Below are positions 45,750 to 51,293 of a stretch of 51,293 bases of DNA, piece after piece. The notes beneath the pieces were generated by a model. The model searched no databases. It was given only the letters and a program-made list of their open reading frames with translations, and had not been told where the DNA came from. The DNA is taken from contig NZ_JACHIH010000036.1 of the NCBI RefSeq assembly GCF_014203125.1, forward strand, positions 1-51,293, given 5' to 3'. Numbering within the stretch: the first letter of the stretch is position 1; the number at the start of each line of letters is the position of its first letter. This DNA comes from Rhodopseudomonas rhenobacensis (GTDB lineage Bacteria > Pseudomonadota > Alphaproteobacteria > Rhizobiales > Xanthobacteraceae). The position numbers and the translations under genes were made by a program.

Positions 45750-46790
45750 ATGACAAAGTACAAGCTCGAGTACATCTGGCTCGACGGATACACGCCCGTT
45801 CCCAATCTGCGCGGCAAGACGCAGATCAAGGAATTCGACAGTTTTCCCTCGCTCGATGAACTCCCGCTGTGGGGCTTCGACGGCTCCTCCACCATGCAGG
45901 CCGAAGGCCGCAGTTCGGATTGCGTGCTGAAGCCGGTGCGGGTGTTTCCCGACGGCGCACGCAAGAATGGCGTGCTGGTGATGTGCGAAGTGATGATGCC
46001 GGACGGCGTCACCCCGCACGCCTCCAACAAGCGCGCCACCATCCTGGACGACGAAGGCGCCTGGTTCGGCTTCGAGCAGGAATATTTCTTCTACAAGGAC
46101 GGCCGCCCGCTCGGCTTCCCGGAAGCCGGCTATCCGGCGCCGCAGGGCCCCTACTACACCGGCGTCGGCTACAAGAACGTCGGCGCGGTGGCGCGCCAGA
46201 TCGTCGAGGAGCATCTCGACCTCTGCCTGGTCGCCGGCATCAACCACGAAGGCATCAACGCCGAAGTGGCGAAGGGCCAGTGGGAATTCCAGATCTTCGG
46301 CAAGGGCTCGAAGCGCGCCGCCGACGAGATGTGGATGGCCCGCTACCTGATGCAGCGATTGACCGAGACATACGGCATCGACATCGAATATCACTGCAAG
46401 CCGCTCGGCGACACCGACTGGAACGGCTCCGGCATGCACGCCAACTTCTCGACCTCGTTCATGCGCGAGACCGGCGGCAAGGAGTATTTCGAAAAGCTGA
46501 TGGACGCCTTCAAGCACGCCTGCGAGGACCACATCGCGGTGTACGGCCCGGACAACCACATGCGGCTGACCGGCAAGCACGAGACCGCGGCGATCCACGA
46601 ATTCAGCTACGGCGTGGCGGATCGCGGCGCCTCGATCCGGGTGCCGCATTCCTTCGTCAACAACGGCTACAAGGGCTATCTGGAAGACCGCCGCCCGAAC
46701 TCGCAAGGCGACCCCTACCAGATCGCGTCGCAGATCCTGAAGACCATCGCCTCAGTGCCGACCGCGGCGTCGGCGTCGGCAGCGGCCTGA
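45750..46790 (+). CDS. glnII: Glutamine synthetase type II
   Basis: Eukaryote-like octameric glutamine synthetase typical of Rhizobiaceae/Bradyrhizobiaceae, not adenylylated and usually under NtrC. The 346-residue product has YIWLDGYTPVPNLRGKTQIK, LPLWGFDGSSTMQAEG, WFGFEQEYFFYKDGRPLGFP, INHEGINAEVAKGQWEFQIF and DWNGSGMHANFSTSFMRETG with the metal and glutamate-binding residues. The ATG at 45750 is the family start. Its sigma-54 promoter matches the expected control by nitrogen limitation. The end SVPTAASASAAA is Ala-rich. Confidence 0.97.
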   Translation: MTKYKLEYIWLDGYTPVPNLRGKTQIKEFDSFPSLDELPLWGFDGSSTMQAEGRSSDCVLKPVRVFPDGARKNGVLVMCEVMMPDGVTPHASNKRATILDDEGAWFGFEQEYFFYKDGRPLGFPEAGYPAPQGPYYTGVGYKNVGAVARQIVEEHLDLCLVAGINHEGINAEVAKGQWEFQIFGKGSKRAADEMWMARYLMQRLTETYGIDIEYHCKPLGDTDWNGSGMHANFSTSFMRETGGKEYFEKLMDAFKHACEDHIAVYGPDNHMRLTGKHETAAIHEFSYGVADRGASIRVPHSFVNNGYKGYLEDRRPNSQGDPYQIASQILKTIASVPTAASASAAA

Positions 46791-46799
46791 GGTTTGGTG

Positions 46800-46822
46800 G
46801 CGGCCCGGCGCGTCCGGGCCGC
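46800..46822 (+). terminator. Possible glnII terminator hairpin
   Basis: GCGGCCCGG (46800-46808) pairs with CCGGGCCGC (46814-46822) around CGCGT. No T run follows, so it may be a processing or Rho-related structure rather than an intrinsic terminator. Confidence 0.35.
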
Positions 46823-46845
46823 AACGCCTTCTCGACATGAGGCTG

Positions 46846-46957
46846 TCATCCCGGGGCACGAGCAGCGAAGCTGCGAGTGAGCCCGGGATCCATAACCCCC
46901 GCAGGGGATATGGATTCCGGACTTGCTCGTTCTTGCGAACTCGCAATCCGGAATGAT
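46846..46957. repeat. Intergenic palindromic repeat, family 1 (diverged)
   Basis: GGCTGTCATCCCGGGGCACG at the left and GCAATCCGGAATGAT at the right, with internal GATCCATAACCCCCGC and GGGGATATGGATTCC arms. The arms are more diverged than in the other family 1 copies. Confidence 0.75.
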
Positions 46958-47009
46958 GCTTCGTTGCGGAAAGAATCCAGCAACGAAACGGCTCTCAATC
47001 AAATGAACT

Positions 47010-47648
47010 CTATCCGTCGGCGCGCTTGGCCTTCGACGCGGCTTTCGCCTTCGACTGGCCCTTCGCGGGCTTCGCAGCGGTCTTGGCTTTCGCGGGCTTA
47101 GCCTTCGCGGATTTAGCCTTCGAAGCCTTGCCGTTCGCGGCCCTCGCCTTGAGCTTGTCCGCCTTCTTCTGCTCCTTGGCCTGCTGCTTCAGCTTCTCGG
47201 CCTTCTTCTCGGCCCTGGCCTCGGCGGCCTTCTTCGTGCGCTTCTTTTCGCAGGCGTCGCACTTGCAGCCGATCGGCTTCAGATACTCCTTGAAGTAATC
47301 GGTGCCGTAATCGTAGTTGATCTCCTCGCCGGGTTCGATGTTCTTGATGGCGCGGATCACGATCTTCTTCTTACGCGGATTGACGTCGGATTCCGCGTTC
47401 GGCTTGCAGGCGTGGTTGATGTAGCGCGCGATGTTCTTGCGCACCGAGCCGTCGATGGTCCAGCGCTTGTTGAGCTGGAACAGATACTTGTTCTCGATGG
47501 CGTCTTGCTTCTTCTTGTTGCAGTCGAGTAGCGGGCCGAAATAGCGGATGATCTTGGCGCCCTTCTTGATCGGCTTGGTGGCGAACAGACCGAGGCCGGT
47601 CTTGGAACGGCCGATGCGATAGGGCTTGGAAGCGGGAATGGCGGGCAT
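47010..47648 (-). CDS. SET-domain protein with a histone-H1-like tail
   Basis: Residues about 10-125 form a SET lysine methyltransferase domain: RIGRSKTGLGLFATKPIKKG, then GSVRKNIARYINHACKPNAE and EPGEEINYDYGTDYF with the invariant NH and GEEINYDYG motifs, followed by the post-SET-like cysteines CKCDAC. From about residue 135 the chain is Lys/Ala/Pro-rich (AEARAEKKAEKLKQQAKEQK and AKSAKAKPAKAKTAAKPAKG), like the tail of bacterial histone-H1-like proteins. ATG at 47648 is preferred; a GTG at 47660 adds four residues. Possible targets are chromosomal proteins or its own tail, which is inferred. Confidence 0.88.
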   Translation of the reverse strand: MPAIPASKPYRIGRSKTGLGLFATKPIKKGAKIIRYFGPLLDCNKKKQDAIENKYLFQLNKRWTIDGSVRKNIARYINHACKPNAESDVNPRKKKIVIRAIKNIEPGEEINYDYGTDYFKEYLKPIGCKCDACEKKRTKKAAEARAEKKAEKLKQQAKEQKKADKLKARAANGKASKAKSAKAKPAKAKTAAKPAKGQSKAKAASKAKRADG

Positions 47649-47879
47649 GATCGAACGCACTGACGCTGATGAGAAGGAGCCGACGAAGCCGCTGTTTTAG
47701 TGCGATTCCGCGCGCGATGTCAGTCTTTTCATGCCGAGCGCGCGATCCGTCCCCAGCTTGCAAGCCTCCCTTTCGGAGCCGCGGCGTACCGCGGCGCGAT
47801 CTGTGCCCGCGTCTTGCTTGACCGGAACCGAAGCCCTACCTAGCCTAGCTGAACAACGATAAATTGAGGGAGTTGCGCG

Positions 47880-49283
47880 ATGCCGCTCGCCGAGGCGACG
47901 ATCCCTGTGCCCGACAATTTCGGGCCGATCTCTGTCGAATACGACCAGGCCGATCTCGCGATCGAGGGCGAACTGCCGCGCGAGTTGAACGGCACGCTGT
48001 ATCGCAACGGCGCCAATCCGCAATTCCCCACCGCCGACTCGCATTGGTTCTTCGGCGACGGCATGCTGCACGCGTTCCGGCTGGAGAACGGCCGCGCGTT
48101 CTATCGCAACCGCTGGGTCCGCACCCCGAAATGGCTGGCCGAGCACGACGCCGGCAAAGCGCTGTTCGGCGGCTTCAACCGCAAACTCCCCGGCGTGGCG
48201 AAATCGGTGACCAGCGACGGCGGCGTCGCCAACACCAACGTGCTGTACCACGCCGGCAAATTGCTGGCGCTGGAGGAGGGCCACCCGCCGACCGAGATCG
48301 AGCGCGACACCCTGGCCACCCGCGGCTATTGCGACTACGGCGGCGCCATCAACGGCCCGTTCACCGCGCATCCGAAGATCGACCCGGTGACCGGCGAGAT
48401 GCTGTTCTTCGGCTACAACGCCACGGGTCTCCTGACCGCCGGGATGTCGGTCGGATCGATCGACCGCACCGGCAAGGTGACGCGGTTCGATCGCTTCAAG
48501 TCGCCTTATGCGGCGATGGTGCACGACTTCATCGTCACCGAACGCCACATCCTGTTTCCGATCCTGCCGCTGACCGGCAGCCTGTGGCGGGCGGTGCGCG
48601 GCAAGCCGCCCTATGCCTGGGAGCCCGGCAAGGGCTCCTACGTCGGCGTGATGAAGCGCGACGGCAAGACCCGCGACATCGTCTGGTTTCGCAGCGAGGC
48701 CTGCTTCGTGTTTCACGTCATGAACGCCTGGGAGGACGGCGACCGCATCGAAGCCAACGTCATGCAGTCGGAAGTGGTGCCGCTGTTCACCGACGTCGAC
48801 GGCAAGCCCACCGATCCAGAGAAAGCGCGCGCGAGGCTGTGCCGCTGGAGCTTCGACCTCAGTGGCAAGACCGACCGCTTCACCCGCCGCTATCTCGACG
48901 ACATCACCGGCGAATTCCCGCGCATCGACGAGCGCCGCGCCGGACTGCGCAGCGGCCACGGCTGGTACGCCTGCGCCGATCCTTCGCTGCCGCTCGGGCT
49001 GTCGCTGTCCGGCCTGGTCCATGTCGACGGCGACGGCGCGCGGCGCGGCCGCTACATGCTGCCCCTCGGCGACAGTGTCTCGGAGCCGGTGTTCGTGCCG
49101 CGCGCGAAGGACGGCGCCGAGGGCGACGGCTGGCTGCTGGTGGTGATCTGGCGCGGCCGCGAGAACCGCAGCGATCTCGCGGTGTTCAACGCCACCGACA
49201 TCGACACCGGCCCGATCGCGCTGGTCAAGCTCGACCACCGCGTGCCGGACGGCTTCCACGGCAATTGGGTGCCGGCGGAGTAG
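47880..49283 (+). CDS. Carotenoid oxygenase family (apocarotenoid/stilbene cleavage dioxygenase)
   Basis: Iron(II) dioxygenase of the CCD/RPE65/lignostilbene dioxygenase family. The 467-residue product has the beta-propeller markers LNGTLYRNGANPQFP, HWFFGDGMLHAFRLENGRAF, GPFTAHPKIDPVTGEMLFFG, MVHDFIVTERHILFP, EACFVFHVMNAWEDGD and the last iron histidine in PDGFHGNWVP. Four His ligands can be placed in the last four motifs. GAGGGAG is upstream of the ATG at 47880. The substrate may be an apocarotenoid or a lignin-derived stilbene; phototrophic relatives favour the first. Confidence 0.92.
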   Translation: MPLAEATIPVPDNFGPISVEYDQADLAIEGELPRELNGTLYRNGANPQFPTADSHWFFGDGMLHAFRLENGRAFYRNRWVRTPKWLAEHDAGKALFGGFNRKLPGVAKSVTSDGGVANTNVLYHAGKLLALEEGHPPTEIERDTLATRGYCDYGGAINGPFTAHPKIDPVTGEMLFFGYNATGLLTAGMSVGSIDRTGKVTRFDRFKSPYAAMVHDFIVTERHILFPILPLTGSLWRAVRGKPPYAWEPGKGSYVGVMKRDGKTRDIVWFRSEACFVFHVMNAWEDGDRIEANVMQSEVVPLFTDVDGKPTDPEKARARLCRWSFDLSGKTDRFTRRYLDDITGEFPRIDERRAGLRSGHGWYACADPSLPLGLSLSGLVHVDGDGARRGRYMLPLGDSVSEPVFVPRAKDGAEGDGWLLVVIWRGRENRSDLAVFNATDIDTGPIALVKLDHRVPDGFHGNWVPAE

Positions 49284-49308
49284 CACGCTGTCGCAATTCA
49301 TCGCAGCG

Positions 49309-49445
49309 TGCCCCGGACGCAGCGCGACGCGCCGCGTTTGCGGCGTGGTGCGCGGCGAGCCGGGGCCGTCACGGAACGCAGCGCGTGGAACGGTCCCGGC
49401 TCACCTCGCAGCGCAAGAACGCTGCTCGGCGTCCGGGACACGGTG
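49309..49445. repeat. Intergenic palindromic repeat, family 3
   Basis: Begins CGTGCCCCGGACGCAGCGCG and ends GGCGTCCGGGACACGGTG; inner arms GAGCCGGGGCCGT and ACGGTCCCGGCTC are inverted too. Related to 29161-29301. Confidence 0.8.
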
Positions 49446-49454
49446 TCCTCTAAG

Positions 49455-49497
49455 GCCGGGTTCACTCGCAGCTTCGCTGCTCGCGCCCCGGGATGAC
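49455..49497. repeat. Half copy of family 1 repeat
   Basis: GGCCGGGTTCACTCGCAGCT, then GCTCGCGCCCCGGGATGAC. Only the right arm of the family 1 unit is present; it follows the family 3 copy directly, so repeat units of different families are joined here. Confidence 0.7.
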
Positions 49498-49522
49498 AAA
49501 CAATGAAGTGACGCGCCCGCAA

Positions 49523-50239
49523 CTACATCCCACGCGGCAGCGCTTGCGCGTCGCGGATCAGCGCTACGCCGACGCTCTGATCGAGCGGCGCGGAGGCCGC
49601 TGGCGCGTACTCGGCGTCGCCCTCGTAGCTGGCGGTGAGCGCGCGCCAACCCGGCGCCAAGGCCGACGTCGTGAAACGCGCAGTACCGGCGCTATCCAGC
49701 GCAAGATGCGCGGCGATCACCGCGTCACCGTCGCGCAACGTCACGAAACCTTTCGCTGCCGCGGTCTTGCCGCTGATGGTGACGGTGAGCGTCACCACCT
49801 CGCCCGGCGCAATCGAATTCTGTGACGACGACAGCAGCACCCGCGGCTTCGCCAGCACGCTGAGCTGCAACGCTGCGGACTGCGCCGGCTGCACGATCAG
49901 CGGCAGATAATCCTGCGTGCCGCTGTAGTCGGCGCGGATCGCGTGGCGCCCCGGCGGCAGATCGCGGACAACAATGCTCGGCGATGCCGCGTCGGCCCAG
50001 CCGAGCACCGCCAGCGTGGACTCGTCGATGAACTGGATGCTTCCGCCCGGCACGCCGCCGCCTTGCGGCGTGGTCACCGCCGCGGTGAGCGTCAGGCTGT
50101 CGCCGTCGGTGGCCGGATTGCTCGATGACGTCAGCGTGACGAGCGCGCTCTCGGCGATGATCACCGACTGCGCCGACGCCACCGCCGGCATCAGCAACGC
50201 AACACCGAAAAGCGCCAGGTAATGACCTCGGGCACGCAT
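49523..50239 (-). CDS. Exported protein with tandem Ig-like (Big) domains
   Basis: 238 residues. A signal peptide covers about 1-23 (YLALFGVALLMPAVASAQ). Two bacterial Ig-like (Big_5/Ig_3-type) domains follow, about 30-120 and 125-225. Each has the pattern TLTxxVTxxxGxxPxGxVxFxDG-GxxxLAxxxAxxTTSxLAxGxHxxTAxYxGD, seen here as PGGSIQFIDESTLAVLGWAD, then LPPGRHAIRADYSGTQDYLP, and in the second domain GFVTLRDGDAVIAAHLALDS, then ALAPGWRALTASYEGDAEYA. Domains of this type occur in surface adhesins and large exported proteins; here only a short one is made. GGAGG before the ATG at 50239. Confidence 0.85.
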   Translation of the reverse strand: MRARGHYLALFGVALLMPAVASAQSVIIAESALVTLTSSSNPATDGDSLTLTAAVTTPQGGGVPGGSIQFIDESTLAVLGWADAASPSIVVRDLPPGRHAIRADYSGTQDYLPLIVQPAQSAALQLSVLAKPRVLLSSSQNSIAPGEVVTLTVTISGKTAAAKGFVTLRDGDAVIAAHLALDSAGTARFTTSALAPGWRALTASYEGDAEYAPAASAPLDQSVGVALIRDAQALPRGM

Positions 50240-50501
50240 GACCGGCCTCCTGTGAAAACGGGGCGATCCTTAAAGCGCGTCCTCCGGGACGGGCGAACAT
50301 GTAGCAGACCGGCGGTGGTTCAAAAACTCCGCAGGATGACGGAGGCGGAAAGCCGCCGCGGCCGGCAAGCCGCCGACGGCGCGCCGATACCACCGCCCGA
50401 CCGCGGCAAAATCGCGCTTGTTGGCGCGGCCCGCGGCGTATTAAGAGGGAGTCCCGCACCCGGCCGTGCCGGCGGCGCGAGGAAATAACAGGGAGAGAAT
50501 G

Positions 50502-50798
50502 ATGGCCGTTGACGGCAACTGGAATATCGTCATGAACACGCCGATGGGCGACCGCCAAGCGACGCTGGTGCTGCAGAGCGCAGGTTCCACGCTGACCGGC
50601 ACGCAATCCGCCGACGGTGATTCCGGCGAGATCTTCGACGGCACCGTGAACGGCGACGACGTCGCCTGGAAGCTGTCGATCACCAACCCGATGCCGCTGA
50701 CGCTGGCCTTCACCGGCAAGGTCTCCGGCGACGCCATCGAAGGCGAAATGGGCATCGGCCCGATGGGCTCGTTCCCGTTCAAGGGCACACGGGCGTAG
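50502..50798 (+). CDS. Small beta-rich hypothetical protein (98 aa)
   Basis: MAVDGNWNIVMNTPMGDRQA, then TLVLQSAGSTLTGTQSADGD and GTVNGDDVAWKLSITNPMPL, ending MGSFPFKGTRA. Short alternating beta strands with GxxxG turns suggest a lipocalin- or calycin-like barrel fragment; no exact family is recognised. Similar GxWxIxMxTPMGxxxAxxxL proteins occur widely in Proteobacteria with unknown function. The ATG at 50502 has GGGAG six bases upstream. Confidence 0.8.
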   Translation: MAVDGNWNIVMNTPMGDRQATLVLQSAGSTLTGTQSADGDSGEIFDGTVNGDDVAWKLSITNPMPLTLAFTGKVSGDAIEGEMGIGPMGSFPFKGTRA

Positions 50799-50815
50799 GC
50801 AGCGCGTCATTCTCC

Positions 50816-50934
50816 GTCATGGTCGGGCTCGTCCCGGCCATTCTGCGTCATGGCCGGGCTTGACCCGGCCATCCACGGATACACGCAACGCTTCGCTTGT
50901 GGGCGTGGATGGCCGCGACAAGCGCGGCCATGAC
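50816..50934. repeat. Intergenic palindromic repeat, family 4
   Basis: Two nested CGTCATGG(C/T)CGGGCTTG units, one reading GGCTCGTCCCGGCCAT and the next GGCTTGACCCGGCCAT, with the inverted end AGCGCGGCCATGACG. Related to 37213-37303. Confidence 0.8.
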
Positions 50935-51028
50935 GTGTTGAGCGAGGTGCCTGATCGCCTCGTGTTGCGCAAGGTCGTGTGTGTGTGTGTGTGTGGTTGC
51001 CACGTGTTGTGCGAGCGGCCTGATCGCC
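50933..51028. repeat. GT microsatellite flanked by a 27-bp near-direct repeat
   Basis: ACGTGTTGAGCGAGGTGCCT (50933-) and ACGTGTTGTGCGAGCGGCCT (51002-) are near-identical and both continue GATCGCC. Between them lies (GT)9G at 50977-50995. No gene is seen; the tract could slip during replication. Confidence 0.7.
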
Positions 51029-51069
51029 GCGCCGTATTTCGGTCCGGCTCTAACGCTCCTCCACCTCCG

Positions 51070-51204
51070 CCGTCATCCTGAGGCGCCGCCGAATGCCCGC
51101 GTAGCGGGCTTTGGCGGCCTCGAAGGATGGGCTGCGGGTTCGGAGCTGGCCGCGGCGCTCGCGGCCGCATCCTTCGAGGCCCTCGCTTCGCTCGGGCGCC
51201 TCAG
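51070..51204. repeat. Intergenic palindromic repeat, family 5
   Basis: CGTCATCCTGAGGCGCCGCC at the left and CGCTCGGGCGCCTCAG at the right; inner GGCCTCGAAGGATGGGC and GCATCCTTCGAGGCC are inverted. Related to 19904-20016. With the neighbouring repeats it fills most of 50799-51282, which has no supported gene. Confidence 0.85.
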
Positions 51205-51282
51205 AGCCTGTGAATCTTTCATTTTGGTTGGCATGTCTGCTTTGGCATGATTCAATTTTGCAGCGATCAGGGAGTTGCTGCG

Positions 51283-51293
51283 ATGGCCGAGAA
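51283..51293 (+). CDS. Start of an unidentified gene (partial)
   Basis: ATGGCCGAGAA at the right edge is preceded by GGGAG about eight bases upstream (CAGGGAGTTGCTGCG). It reads MAE and then leaves the window. A gene start is plausible but nothing more can be said. Confidence 0.35.

Noticed and set aside
47697-49301. Long minus-strand frame opposite the carotenoid oxygenase gene
   Set aside because: Shadow frame; the plus-strand protein has clear family motifs.

Overview
This 51.3 kb window is high-GC chromosomal DNA from an alphaproteobacterium of the order Hyphomicrobiales. The best fit is the Bradyrhizobium/Rhodopseudomonas group (Nitrobacteraceae); that is an inference from gene content, not a database match. 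Supporting signs are the Grx4/BolA/PurL association, a DUF1476 (F1-ATPase zeta) protein, type II glutamine synthetase beside a DUF2735 gene, an alphaproteobacterial LexA box (GTTC-N7-GTTC) at recA, a FixK-type box, and many intergenic palindromic repeats. Nearly all of it is chromosomal backbone with strong G/C third-position bias. No rRNA, tRNA, CRISPR array, integrase or transposase was seen.

Layout. 1-2.7 kb: tail of an unknown gene, a small membrane protein, rpsD with its own promoter and leader hairpin, and threonine aldolase. 2.7-9.1 kb: minus-strand grxD, a macro-domain gene and a serine hydrolase, then plus-strand egtB-egtD (ergothioneine synthesis), then minus-strand bolA, a decayed ltrA and an HNH gene. 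9.2-16.4 kb: DUF427, acyltransferase, thioesterase and the purine genes purC-purS-(coiled coil)-purQ and purL. 16.6-17.7 kb: ATPase zeta-type inhibitor and a GreA/B-like factor. 17.7-19.9 kb: a small AT-richer island with an HTH-ParA ATPase, a partner gene, a palindromic operator and toxin-antitoxin remnants. 20.3-29.1 kb: TrmJ fused to a DUF559 domain, icd, a prolyl oligopeptidase and two divergent Kef-type antiporters. 29.3-38.7 kb: alaS, a tandem glycine riboswitch driving gcvT-gcvH-gcvP, and recA. 38.8-43.0 kb: a string of very small genes (PilZ, zinc-ribbon, collagen-like lipoprotein, exported proteins), several too short for routine calling. 43.1-51.3 kb: DsbA/FrnE-type oxidoreductase, glutaminase, DUF2735, sigma-54-driven glnII, a SET-domain protein with a histone-H1-like tail, a carotenoid oxygenase, an Ig-like exported protein and a small beta-rich protein.

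How genes work together. PurC/S/Q/L are successive or interacting purine enzymes. Grx4 and BolA are known iron-sulfur partners, here separated by an insertion-like block with the ergothioneine genes. GcvT/H/P form the glycine cleavage system under glycine control. glsA, DUF2735 and glnII form a glutamine/nitrogen neighbourhood. The most novel-looking unit is the HTH-ParA/partner pair at 17.8-19.3 kb, preceded by a 37-bp nested palindrome. Other unusual points are the TrmJ-DUF559 fusion, an apparent CTG start for the macro-domain gene overlapping the grxD stop, a chimeric VapC/antitoxin remnant, and FixK-like boxes very close to small-gene start codons.
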